Origin: Favolaschia claudopus
Taxonomy: Eukaryota; Basidiomycota; Agaricomycetes; Agaricales; Mycenaceae
Length of the DNA stretch: 64,000 bases
NCBI GenBank assembly: GCA_037176885.1
Contig: JAWWNJ010000106.1
Location: 310,001 to 374,000 of the forward strand
Reading direction: 5' to 3'
Shown: positions 1-11,178 of the stretch, piece by piece
How positions within the stretch are numbered: position 1 is the first letter of the stretch
How the letters are laid out: each line of letters begins with the position of its first letter
The notes under the pieces: model-generated
Database searches by the model: none
Told to the model about the DNA's origin: nothing
What the model saw: only the letters and a program-made list of their open reading frames with translations
Translations under genes and position numbers: made by a program

Positions 1-1813
1 CAAACATTGATGCCATCGACACTCAAACTTCCAACGAACTTCACTACTACTTATTAGTACCCAACCATCGCATCACCGTCAACTTTCAAGTTCTCCAGTG
101 CCAGTGGAGGGAATATTTCCACATAACATAGCATTATCTTGCACTAGCACTGCTACATCCGCGTCTACAGTCTGTACTCCGAGTCTGTACCAACAATAAT
201 TCAAAGAGAAAATCCACGTTTCCCGAGTCGGCGAATCTCCGCAAGCGGTTGCACTCCACTTAGTCTCAATCTCGAATCAGTCGGGTCCGCTCGTAGTTGA
301 ATGCATCGACTCGATTTTCTTGTGGAACTGGGAACTCGCTGTAAAAACGCGCTGATATCAGGGCCCCCAGACTCAAAATAGGCAGCATCTGTGTTGCAGG
401 AATTAAACTGGGCTGGCTAACGATACAACTGACTTGGTTCCTTTGGCCAATCTTTTTACTTCCAGGGAAAAACCGTCCATCCCTCGCAGACTACCCAATG
501 ATGATACAGGCAATGTGAATGAATCCCGTCATTCTGCGCACCTGCGCCCCTCGTGGCTGGATCGAAGGGTTTTAGCCCCCTTGGTCGTTACATTCAGTAT
601 TCTCCGCGTCGAGTCAGCTAAGTGAATTATCTCAATGCAAAGATGTGAGAAAGCTCATATGGTTTATCAGAAACTAAACCAGAGCTGGGATGTACTCTTG
701 GACCCCATACCAAGTTTGCGACTGCAAATTCAATATCAAGGATGCGAAAATTCGGTGACTGAGAAGGTAAATTTCCAGACAAGATGGAGAACTGCCGGCA
801 CCTACTTCCTTTTCAAATATTTTTCAGCTGTCTAGATCCTGGACTCTAGGAATTTTCTATGTGGCTCCAACACTGATATGTTTCACATTGTTTTCAGCCC
901 GCCCCTGTTCTAGTTTGCGAATTCCTCTTTCTACGCCAATCGAATTCACGCAGACTATAGCAAGTACGGTACACAACGGCCGAGGCTCAACCCTAATTTG
1001 AGATACAAGTCCTGTTTCCACAGGCTAGCACTAAGTAGTAGCAGTTTTACTAGCAGAAAGCAGAGAACTTTCTTCAATATATGCCGAAACCTTGATACAA
1101 TAAATCATTTTTTTATCTCAAGCAAGGTGTCTTCCGACGCAGTCGGAGCTTCCTAGTCGCAGAAGCAGGTGGCAAAAGTCTACATACTACCTCACGGCAT
1201 TCGTTCCGTCACCCGCAAATTCGTAGAAGGATCGACAAGCTTGAATGAATCGAACAACGTGAAAACCACGCGAGGTGGCGCCGGGCCGAGCTTTTTGAAG
1301 GTTAAAACTGGTAGAGTTGCGCCTGTTCGCGCATGGTCGATGCTTCGCTATTGTAGAGCGCAGGAGATGCGGATAGTTATCGATAAAACCCAACTTGAAG
1401 CTTCCCGATATCCCAGCCTATTATCTAACTCTACATAATTGAACTGCGGGCTTCTCGGTCATCGAACAGGGAGTCACTCGGCTCACTTGAACGCGCATTG
1501 AAAATGCTACTTACCTTCGAGTTCAACTTGGTAACTTGCATCAAAGCCTTAAAGGCATACAGACCCCAGCAGACCCAAATATAACCTTCCACCTCCCTGT
1601 TGAAACTGGGGGAATTGGCAACCCGGGAGATGAGAACATCGAGACAGACCAAGCGGGAACTGTATCGGACGAATGACTCAGTTCCTGCTCCCTGCGAGTA
1701 CCTGTGCCAAAGGTTGAACTGTACATCAGTTTTAGTGCCAGACATCAACCATATACCGTTGACATAAACGTAACCTCGAGATAACCGTTGATATCAAACA
1801 TCCAAGCTCCAAC
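1..1813. other. gene-poor stretch with one weak minus-strand exon candidate
   Basis: I see no recognisable gene here. The only structured signal is a minus-strand open frame starting at an ATG at about 1743. It encodes about 75 residues (MSGTKTDVQFNL...) and runs to a good donor (gtaagtagc) near 1520. I could not find a convincing next exon, and the protein is not recognised. It would be divergent from the short plus-strand ORF at 1814. Confidence 0.3.
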
Positions 1814-2089
1814 ATGACATCGGAGAAGCAGGAGACCATAGCGCTATCCGAACCATCCAGTAGCATCCTATCGTTCAGTCGCAAGAGAAGGAGCAGCGAT
1901 ATCGGCAGTGACAAGCTTCAAGCCAAGGCTGCGGCAATACCATCAGCAGATGTGTCCTCTTGATTGAAGGATTCCGATACCTGGATGCCACGTTTCATCG
2001 CCACTACAGATGTTGAAAGAACCCGACAGGCACAAACAAGGGACCGGAGGGGTAAGTACTACCAGAGCTGGCGCCTGCAAGAAAAATAA
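1814..2089 (+). pseudogene. short ORF broken by one in-frame TGA
   Basis: An ATG at 1814 opens 49 codons of a Ser/Lys/Arg-rich polar protein beginning MTSEKQETIALSEPSSS. A TGA at 1961-1963 interrupts it, but the same frame then stays open for about 41 codons (LKDSDTWMPRFIATTDVERT and on) to a TAA at about 2089. A consensus donor (gtaagtac) occurs near 2051 in this second part. The product is not recognised. It may be a decayed first exon of a larger gene or chance. There is no family evidence, so confidence is low. Confidence 0.25.
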
Positions 2090-2466
2090 ACAAACAGATG
2101 AGAAACGTTCTCATTACCTGTAACGGCCGTTGTTTAATGGAGAGACACGGTCAACTGCCACTGAGCAGAAGAGCTTCAAGAGTTAAGCCGAATAGATGTA
2201 AAGCAACAACATACAAGAGATTCGTTCGAGCATCTTCGGCCCAAGCGCTGACGTGGCTCGCATGGTAATCGCGTCGTAGGCGCCTTGCGAGTCTGAGTGG
2301 CACGAGGTAAGCAAACAACATCGATGTCACGGTCACAGACCGGATCACGGCGGGATACGTGACACTGTGACTTGCCTAATTCCCGCCTCCCACATCAGCC
2401 TCGCTGCCTGACCAGATTTCAACGTTCAACGCGATCTGCCCACCGATATAGCAATTTTGGACAAAA

Positions 2467-4025
2467 ATGAAAGATACCTTGACCGACGCTAGTATGCTTA
2501 CGTTCTATCTCGCTTGGACGATCGAAATCATGACTCGTGGCTTGTTGACTAGATTTTCCACGAACCGCTGATTTGCGAGTTTACCACCTTGGCTTGCGGC
2601 CAGGCGAGGTGGCGAACAGAATCGTACGTTTGCTATAGCTCGTTCTGTCAGATGTTGAATGTTGCTTCATAGGTGACTGTCGGCTCGCCTTCCCGTGCGC
2701 GAACTGTGGCATCCCACTTCGATACGACGCCGAAGCCCTTTGAGCTCGCCTCTGAGCGCGGATTTCTCACCATCACGGGGCGCTACAAGGGGGTCCCAGT
2801 GTCCGTGGTTAGCATCGGCATGGGCCACCCCAATGTGGACTTCTTCGTGCGCGAGGTGCGCGAATGTTTGAGTGGCGACATGCTCATAATTCGGTCAGTG
2901 CTATTTCGTGTTGAATATCGGCACTATCCATCCGCCGCAGTATCCTCGGCAGCGAATCTGATATATCGCCCAAGGCTAGGCTCATGTGGAGGTCTCATCG
3001 ACGTACCAGTCGGCTCCGTTGTGGTACCTACCTCCTCCGTCGCGGTGGAACGCAATCTCGACTTCGACTTTGCAAGTGACGTGGGAAGCACAGAGAAGCC
3101 GTATAGAATCAGTAAACCTGTAAATCCTATGTTTTCGGACCTCGTCGCTTCTCCCGCACTTACATGCGTTGAACTTGTGAAAGGTGTCGGCAGATACAGA
3201 ACTTCACAGTCAGGTGAGTTGTGCGCTGGGTAAATCTTCTTCCAATGTTTCTCACCACAATCCCAGGTACACAAGAGCCTCACCGCCGTGAAGCCACAAC
3301 ATTGGACCGCACCCATCATCGTCGGTACTACCAATGCGTCGGCTGACAGGCAAGTCAATTGCTACACGAGATGAGCTGAGCTCAAGACGTCCCTTATGTT
3401 AGCTTTTACTCCTCCCAAGGGCGACAGACTTCGTTTCCCGATCAGAATGAATACCTCATCGACCATCTGCAAGCATCAGTGCCACAACTGGCCACATTTG
3501 AGGTACGGGGTTGCTTCTCTGCAAGCAATGTCGACCCTTGAACGAATTAATGCCCTCACCAGATGGAGACCTTTTGGTTATATCATCTAGCTGCGTGCTG
3601 GTCCGGGCGGAAAGGTAACTCAGATAAAACCGACGCGCCACCTCTCGCGACAGGCCCGGTTCAACCAACAACGTCCGAGCCGGCCACCGCGCGCGCAGTC
3701 CCGAATACCCTTGCGGGCCATGAAACAGTCATCCGCGCCGCTGCTGCACAGATGGTCTTTGCTGCACGCGCTTCGCGAGATTTCATTACCCCAGAGCAGG
3801 TCAGCGCCTTGGAAGAATGGACAGCAAAGGTGTGTCCTGATGATCTTTTTCGTGCTGTTTTGGCCTCGTCAATCATGCAATCTTATATTAAGGGCGTCCT
3901 GGACGCATTAGTAGAAACTGATATTCCGACCACTGTATGTTACACCTTCTTCCTGTTCTGCCTTGCCCTGACCAATCTCATTGTAGCGTATGCACGCTGA
4001 AGAAGGCAGTGTGTGGGCATTGTAA
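2467..4025 (+). CDS. uridine phosphorylase (NP-I family nucleoside phosphorylase)
   Basis: Predicted to split uridine with phosphate into uracil and ribose-1-phosphate in cytosolic pyrimidine salvage. I read nine exons: 2467-2491, 2553-2623, 2673-2893, 2975-3176, 3267-3349, 3403-3502, 3563-3829, 3893-3934 and 3987-4025. The spliced N-terminus begins MKDTLTDANFPRTADLRVYH, then LRPGEVANRIVTVGSPSRA (phosphate/ribose loop), the GMG of VSIGMGHPN, and LGSCGGL. Next come NASADSFYSSQGR and FEMETFWLYHLA, the EMET motif that binds the ribose hydroxyls. A low-complexity Thr/Pro/Ala linker after WSGRK is common in fungal members and carries no stop. The protein ends MHAEEGSVWAL. The intron after NASAD has a GC donor (3350). 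The fourth intron border (3177) was chosen to give VHKSLTAVKP and is the least certain. Confidence 0.93.
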
Positions 4026-4371
4026 TTCAGATGGTTGTAGTTATATTGTAGAAGCTTCCTCTGTACCACAACTGTACATTGCAAAGGAATGCCAAAATCT
4101 GAGCGTTGAGCGCCAATCTGTCGCGACTCGCTTGTACTTAGTGAAACTTCTACCCGTTTCCGTCGGCCAACGCGAATACCGAACGAGGTGAACGATAGAG
4201 TCGTTGACACAGCCAAGGATTTGTCGACATAACCTCCGAGTTCCCCATTTCACAATGAGAACCTACGTTACGGAAGGATTCCGCCTTGAATCAAGTTTAA
4301 CATTAACGTATTCTATCCTGCGCTTACACCACCTCCTCGAGTCGCGACGCTCGCCTAGTCCTTCTGACCGT

Positions 4372-6312
4372 TCAACCACTACTCCAGATAACATCCGCGA
4401 CCCCGAGCAACTGCAGAGTCCGCGCCTCTTCCTGGCGAATGAGCACACAGTCTGCGAGTCGCACATAGCTGATGGGAATAGACCTAAACTCTTCGCCTAC
4501 GAGACTGGAAGGTACCTGCGCTGAAGAGATGTCTGGTACAGGACCATTGTGGCCGTGACGACGGAGCTTCTTCATCGGACGAATGGCTCTACCCGCTACC
4601 CTGTTCTTTGCGCTGTCACCAGTCTTCGTCTCGTATGATCCTCCGTTTCGCACCTCCACGAGCTCAAGAAGCGAGTAAATACGAACGTCAGCGCAGCGTA
4701 TGAGCGCCAGCGCCTCGAGCCGCGGGCAAACATACCCCCCAACAGCGACCGAAGCCGGCTGTCGCAGCCCCTGCAGGAGCCTCTCAACACCTCCACACCC
4801 GTCCAGAGTCAACGAAACGAGGGCTGGGATGTACCCAAGCATCGCTTCCGCTTTCCCGAACTCTACAGAGATTTGAAAGCGGCAGATTGTGAGATGAGTG
4901 AGCAGCGGAAGGCGGGGGTCGCGAAACATGGACTCCAGGCGAGGGAAAGTGGGGAGTTGATCTCTGCTAGCGGTGTGTCGCGCTGAACCATCCACATGCG
5001 TGATCTCCAGAGTCTCCAGGACAGGGAACAAAAATCGACGCAGCAACGAGCCTATCGTGTCTTGGTGCCGACATTCCAGGGTCAGGTCTCGAAGAGAGCT
5101 GAGTTCGAGTACGCGGTTGCTTCCAAAGAGTTGAGATGTCACGGTGACAGAGTAACCTCGCAGGAGGAAGACGTTTGCGGTGGGAACGGGATATTCTTCG
5201 ACTCCGATAAAGACTTTTTGAAGCGCCGGCACGTGGAAAAAGGAAAGGACGTGATGTACATCGGGACCAAACGGATACGTCCAGTCGAGGATTTCGAGAT
5301 GGAGGAGTTCGATGGGGTCCACGGGAAGATTGCGTGTTGTAGTGTGGACGACCTCCTGTCCGTTCAAATAAACATCCATGAATGGAACGGTATTCGTCAA
5401 GACCAGCTCCTGAAGTTTAGGCGTGCAGTTGAGAAATCGAAGGAGCTGGGACATGCGCAGCATGTACGAGCCAGGACCTTCACTCGTGGCTTTCTTCGGG
5501 GGGAAACCCAATTCGAGAGCCTTCAGATTGGGGAGGAAGTATTTGGGAATATTGAAGAGGGGAAGTTTGACCAGACGCAGATAGATTAGGTTCATCATGG
5601 TCCCGGATCCTTGGAATATGGAAGGTATAAGGGAGGGTAGCGACTGGATGGGAAATTCAAGAGACACCAGCGAGAGCTCAAGATCCCGCAAGGATGAGAA
5701 TTGGTTATCTGGATCCGTGAGAACGACGACGAGCCTCTGCATTGCTGCAGCGCGCGATTGGAAAGCGATGCTGCGAATACGACGAATATCGTGGGCCAAA
5801 TGAGATAATAAGCGTTCCGCTCGACGAGATTCATCCACAACACTTGTCGACTCTGGAGGAATGAAAACTATATCCAGCGGGACCTTTCCAGATCGCGCCA
5901 AGAAGGCAACAATGGGACGTGCATTCCACGATAGGCTTTGGAAAGAAATGCGACGCCACATTTGGGATGTGGACAAAGAGATGCTGCGCCATGAGGAGCA
6001 TACATGGGAGATGGTGACTGGAGCGCGATGATAGACCTCAGGAGAGCTGTGGCTCTCGGAGTCTGCTTCGGTATACGTGATGAAGATATGGATAAGGAGT
6101 TCGGGGGGAAGCCAATTAATTGGCTGCCGCTCTTTGTGAAGTTCCTTTCTTTTCACCTCCAGCGCCAACCGCTCCACCGTGACTGAGACCTTCAAGCGCT
6201 GCATATCCGCCAAAATGCGTTCGAAGTCGGCTTCCCGAGCCCGAAGAATCTGAAGTTGCGCGTCCACAACATCAGCTTCCTTGTCGATAGAGCCGTTGCT
6301 GCGCCTGTTCAT
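4372..6312 (-). CDS. F-box protein with LRR-like tail
   Basis: Intronless ORF. The open frame extends to 6378, but the first ATG is at 6312, giving 646 residues. An N-terminal coiled-coil-like segment (ILRAREADFERILADMQRLK) precedes the F-box, INWLPPELLIHIF followed by HVCSSWRSISLSTSQMWRRI. This is the usual layout of the large Agaricomycete F-box family. The rest has scattered Leu-rich strands (LRDLELSLVSLEF, LEILDWTYPF, LTHLTICRFQISV) resembling degenerate LRRs. Such proteins are thought to bring substrates to SCF ubiquitin ligases through Skp1. The substrate is unknown. The large plus-strand ORF at 4996-5589 is a shadow of this gene. Confidence 0.9.
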   Translation of the reverse strand: MNRRSNGSIDKEADVVDAQLQILRAREADFERILADMQRLKVSVTVERLALEVKRKELHKERQPINWLPPELLIHIFITYTEADSESHSSPEVYHRAPVTISHVCSSWRSISLSTSQMWRRISFQSLSWNARPIVAFLARSGKVPLDIVFIPPESTSVVDESRRAERLLSHLAHDIRRIRSIAFQSRAAAMQRLVVVLTDPDNQFSSLRDLELSLVSLEFPIQSLPSLIPSIFQGSGTMMNLIYLRLVKLPLFNIPKYFLPNLKALELGFPPKKATSEGPGSYMLRMSQLLRFLNCTPKLQELVLTNTVPFMDVYLNGQEVVHTTTRNLPVDPIELLHLEILDWTYPFGPDVHHVLSFFHVPALQKVFIGVEEYPVPTANVFLLRGYSVTVTSQLFGSNRVLELSSLRDLTLECRHQDTIGSLLRRFLFPVLETLEITHVDGSARHTASRDQLPTFPRLESMFRDPRLPLLTHLTICRFQISVEFGKAEAMLGYIPALVSLTLDGCGGVERLLQGLRQPASVAVGGYVCPRLEALALIRCADVRIYSLLELVEVRNGGSYETKTGDSAKNRVAGRAIRPMKKLRRHGHNGPVPDISSAQVPSSLVGEEFRSIPISYVRLADCVLIRQEEARTLQLLGVADVIWSSG

Positions 6313-6650
6313 CAGGCAGGACTGAGAGTGAGGGGAGGAGGAAGAGTGTGTGGCACTCCGTGACGGCGGTGCGGTCACGCGATGACGTGATCTGTGACGC
6401 GACGCGTTTTTTCTATTTTCGGGGTGAAATTCACGCGCAAGAGATCAATTTCAGTTTGAACTTGGGAAGAAGTTTTTCCTGTAAGCTCTGTATCTTGAGT
6501 AGCTACAATTACTGGAGGAATTAGTACATTATACATGCAGTCCGAACTGTACAAACATAGGGAAGCAATACAATGTCTGTTCGCTACAGGTTGATCTTAT
6601 GGTCCGACTAAAATTCCGATCCTTTCCAGCAATTAGCGCATAGGGACATA

Positions 6651-9003
6651 TCACTGAGCAGCCTTGATCAGATCTGCCGCTTTCTCCGCGACGCCGTACA
6701 ACGTCGAAGCCAAATGCGCGCTGACTTGTATAGGCACAACCGACGCGTCTACGACCCTCACATTGGCGGTGTCATACACAATGAGATGTGCATCGACGAC
6801 GCCACCGAGACTACGACGCATCATCGCGCATGTTCCGATCGGGTGCGCAACTGACGCGAAACCATTTTTGATCCAAGACTGCCATGCTGCGTCGGTGCCG
6901 CGCTGGGAGTTGTCGGGTACGGCGCTCCCCGGTGTGGCCTCTCCGGCGGAAATGGAGCTCAATGGCGGGCTTGAGAGTATACGCCGAGAAAGGCGAGCGC
7001 CAGCTACTTGGATGTCAAGATCTATTGAAACCCCGAAGTAATTAACCTTGATAGCAGGTTGGGTGTATGCGTCTGTAGACTGCTAGAAGTTAAAAAACGA
7101 ACTACGAAGGTGAAAAAAAAGATAAGAATACTTACAGTAATTTGAACAGTTCCTCGGCTGAAAGGCAGCAGCTGCCACATATCGATTCCCAGAGCACTAG
7201 ACGGAAATTTGTCAGGACCATCACGAGTGTCGAGAGAAAATCTCGCACTTGGGGAAGCCGGTATCGAAAAACATCTCAACCACAGGTGCTGCAAAGCATC
7301 AGCAGAGTCATGTTACAAAAATCGATGACGCTAACCATTCTTGTTGATTATAAGATCGGCTTGCACTTGATATATTTGCTGCAGAGCGCTTGCGGACAGC
7401 GCTGAACCAGCTTGCGAGGTAGCCCAAGCGGACAAGTTACCTTGTATCTGAGCGACCTTGGTGCTAGCCTCAGAGCCGAACAGCTGATAGATGCTCGGAT
7501 AAGCAATTGCGTCAGAGGGGCCTCGTCCGTTTGGATTGAAGCTCGACACAGCATTGGCACCAAGAGAGTTCATCGTCTGCTGAAGTTAGTAATTTTCCTG
7601 TTACTTATAATTGATCTTTCACCTGCTCTTGTAGATTCTTTCCGACAGTTTTGAGATTGATCTGTGTCTGAATTCCGAGGGGACCAAGCACGGCCGAGTC
7701 GCCGATGCCGGATTGTTGGAGAAGGACAGGAGACTTGAACACCGGTTCAGCTGCGGTTCTCTGGATGGAATGATTTCGTACCTGGATTGCACCGGCGGCA
7801 ATGATAACCTCCCGACGGGCATTAGCAAAGTACCTGTACTGGTTAGCATTCCAGTACACATATTCGACACCGGAAGCCTTGAGCGGTACGCTTCCAGGAT
7901 TTGCCCACTTGATCTTCGTGACCTGGTTAAAAAATCCTGAGAAAGAGTAGAAACTGGCAGAGAAGGTAAGACACGTACAATATGACGTCCCAAGGTAACC
8001 CAGTTCGTGCGCTGGCTCTCAACCGGCGTAAGATAGGCTTGGACAGACGATGAACGATGATCGGCGTCGTGCCAATTGATGCTCTGTTACCGCTCAGAGT
8101 TGCAATCAAGAGAGATTAGAGACTACACTAACAAGGGGAGTATAGGCGACGCCTGAGGTACCGCCATTGATATCAGCCACATGAGAGATGCCTGAGAATT
8201 CTTGAGTACCGAGAGGCAGAATGAATGAGTCTGTACCCACCTGTAAGATTCGTGATTGTGTTTATGAAGGCACCCTGCTGAGGGCCACCATACATCGCAT
8301 CGGGGAAAGTGACCTGTACGGGCCCGGATGATCCGTGGTACGATGCTACCGACTGAGCGCCTTTAGCTGCTTGTTGTCCATTCGGCGCAGAGAATGCTTC
8401 AGCCTATTCCGTTCGTTATAGGGACTCGAATGAATTTGTAGCTCTCATGACGCACTTTCTTCATATAATTGAATAGTCCATTCCAGTTCCATCCTACGCT
8501 TGATTCGTTGGTTTCAAGTAATGTAGACCAGGCATCAATCTGTGCGCTGGGTCCACGAGTCCATGCTCCCGCATTGATGGAGGAACTTCCGCCGAGTGTC
8601 TTCCCTCTGCAAGTGTCCAATCAGTAGGCCGAATCGGAAGCGATGGCTGTAGCAAAGTCGCTGCTTACCCGTGTATGACTTTCCCTTGTTCAGCTTTCCA
8701 CGCCCAATCCAACGGACCATTGAAAACAGCCCCGAAATTATAGATATCGTAAATTTCGGAGTCGGAACGATCGTCTTGCCCTGCTTCGATTAGCAGGACA
8801 GATATACTTGGATTCTCTGAAAGCCGTCCTGCAATTGTCATACCGGCCAGGCCGCCGCCGACAACGATATAGTCAAACGTGCTGCCATTGATACCCACTG
8901 AGGAATAGGTGACGCCAGACACCCGTTTATGGAGATTGGGAACGGGAGAGGCCGAAGACGAGGAAGTAAGTGCTAGGACTGCTAGGCAGGCAAATAAGAT
9001 CAT
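6651..9003 (-). CDS. secreted GMC oxidoreductase (AA3 family, aryl-alcohol-oxidase-like)
   Basis: FAD-dependent oxidase or dehydrogenase, probably extracellular. The ATG at 9003 gives a clear signal peptide (MILFACLAVLALTSSSSAS), then the ADP-binding fold FDYIVVGGGLAGMTIAGRL with LLIEAG. The GMC signature GKTLGGSSSINAGAWTRGP follows, then EVIIAAGAIQ and SPVLLQQSGIG (second GMC signature). The C-terminus has VAHPIGTCAMM and RVVDASVVPIQVSAHLASTLY, ending EKAADLIKAAQ. The two His of these last motifs match the catalytic pair of the family. The gene has many short introns (about nine). Substrate cannot be told from sequence: aryl alcohols and sugars are both possible. In wood- and litter-decay fungi these enzymes feed H2O2 to peroxidases. 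The upstream A/T-rich stretch shows no specific regulatory site. Confidence 0.93.
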
Positions 9004-9512
9004 TGAATTTCGAGGACTCCGTCGCGAGTGAACGTGCTTAAATACTGTCCGAAGACTGACTCTAGAAGCGCACCACACAACGTCGAAAATGCCCAGATTC
9101 CAGCTCTAGACAGGGTCGCATTTCGTCGGCCATATTCGACTTCCTTGAAATATCCGCTTTGAATGGTTGTGAGCTCCGGACCCGCATGAGCAACTCAGCC
9201 AGTCCAACGGTCGACGGTCCAACCCCCATCCGATGGCCTCTAGGTTCACGAAACGACGCCAGGCGCTGTGTTGATAGAGTGTTCCAGGGTCGAATGCCAC
9301 TAACATCCAAACATCCAGGCAGCAAGACGTTGGCGAAAAGTCGACGAAAAGTTCGGAAAGTGGAAGAGGCAGTCCAAGGCCACCCGAGCCTTGCCCAGAC
9401 CGAAAACGGACTTTGCCGGTGTCTTGAGTCGGCTATCACCGAACAATTGCCAAATAATCAATAGCATAACTCTTTCTTTCTTCTTTCACAACCTCCACGA
9501 GCTAGATCAAAT

Positions 9513-10867
9513 ATGCCCGGCCCAGGATTTGGTTGGGAAGGAATTATGGGTGTCGGCGGAGGAACTGTATCAAAGGAATCTCAAGCCAAGTCAGGGGTCC
9601 TTCGTACCAGTAGTGGAATCATTTCGGACGCTCATGCCACTCAGCCTAAAACGCGGGCAAGACCTCCTTCGGATGAAGAAGCCCAAGCAGGCGATGCCAT
9701 ATTTTCTACGGGCCTTAGATCAAGATCCAAACAATCTTGACGCATGCGCGTCCTTTGCTTTGGGGTTCCCTCCAGATGTCGCCATCGAATTTTTGAAGCA
9801 GGCAGAACTCAAAGGTAATTTTCCGTGCAAATACTCCTGCATATTTTACGATCCTTGGTTTAGGTCGCCAAAATCTTCGAAGCATTCTGAGCCCAGACTG
9901 TTTCGAGCTAACCACAAAGTATGGTGCACCGCACTTCTGGGGAATTCTCGAGACGCGACCGTATATGCGTCTTCTGGGAACTCTAGTCCGATGCTACGTG
10001 AATACAAAGAAATGGGAGGAGGCCGTGTATGTCAATTGATCTAACTGCTCGTTGCGATTGTTGTCAACCTTTTCAGCACCAACAATATCGAGATGCTGCG
10101 TATTTGCCAATCAGACAACATGGGCCAACGTGCCTGGATGCCCGCACTACTGCTTCATGCTGGGCGTCCTGCTGACGCCCTCTACTTTGCCCAACGCTGG
10201 CTCGAGACCGACGACACTCCAGAGGGCAGCGGGATTGACTTTGCTGAGCCGCGCCGCACATCAATGACCGACGCAGAAATTGCGAAAATCAAACGCCTCT
10301 TGGATCTTCAGATGATATACTCCGCCGCCCTCGCTGCATTCATGCTGGACGGCGACACTCCTCTCGCTCGCCAGTATCTGCACATCGCTTCCAAGTTTCC
10401 CACCGTGCTCATCAAAGTTCTCCTGAGGTACAAGGAGCGCCGTAAGCGTTCTTCCTTTGTGGGTGAGATCAGCATACTCACCGCGATGTAGTTGACCTCG
10501 ACACGCACCCAACGCGCAGCATGAATGGTCCGGAAGACGCCCGGGATCACTTATGGTTGGCACAAGATCTCTGGATGCAGGACGCCGTCTGGAATTGGGT
10601 TGATCGCGATCCGTTCATCAAAGACAAAGTTCTCCGCGAGTGCGGAAACACTGCGTGCAAGAAGAAGGAAGAGAAAGTCGGGCAATGGCGGCACTGTTCT
10701 GGTTGTAAGCGGGTAGGTGACTGCTCCACCTCGGTTCGTACGAAGCGTGACGTGAATTTCAGCAATGGTACTGCTCTCGCGAATGTCAGAAGGCGCATTG
10801 GTCGGACCATAAGAAGCCGTGCAAGCAAATTCAACAGATGGAATCCATGAGTCCTATGTGGCAGTGA
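9513..10867 (+). CDS. MYND-type zinc-finger protein with TPR-like helical region
   Basis: Exons end or start near 9814/9864, 10026/10077, 10441/10492 and 10712/10763. The C-terminus carries the MYND finger: CGNTACKKKEEKVGQWRHC, then CKR joined to QWYCSRECQKAHWSDHKKPC, giving the C-x4-C...C-x2-C...C-x3-C...H-x3-C spacing. Upstream are paired helices of TPR/ST4 type (KPKQAMPYFLRALDQDPNNL, WLETDD...LLDLQMIYSAALAAFM). This matches a large Agaricomycete family of uncertain function; MYND fingers usually bind Pro-rich partners. The start is problematic. ATG 9513 gives MPGPGFGWE, the expected family start, but the good reading frame from AEELYQRNLKPSQGSF onward is +1 to it and is open back to 9391 without a convincing start. 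Either an indel has broken the first exon or the true start was missed. Confidence 0.8.
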
Positions 10868-11178
10868 TCCACCGTGAAAGGAACGATATCTAGGCGCGAT
10901 GAGCTCTTGCCGAAAGAAACATTAATTTTGTATAACCTGTTCATGTAATTCTCAACTCTGTAATTCTACTACCAGTATAGTGTCAACTTTTGGTCTTATC
11001 TTCGTTCAGAAATGTATTCGTAAATTTCGGAAACTTCCAGTGCATTTTACAGCTCTTCGCAACCAGAGATCTCAACACCATAATTGTAAACAAGAAATGT
11101 GGATACAACAAAACCGCCCTTGTGAGTAAAAGTACAGTACATTCGAAACAATACATGCCGAATCGCATCTACAGCCCC

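Noticed and set aside
4996..5589. 197-codon plus-strand ORF
   Set aside because: It lies wholly antisense to the F-box gene and has no domain; it is a codon-bias shadow.
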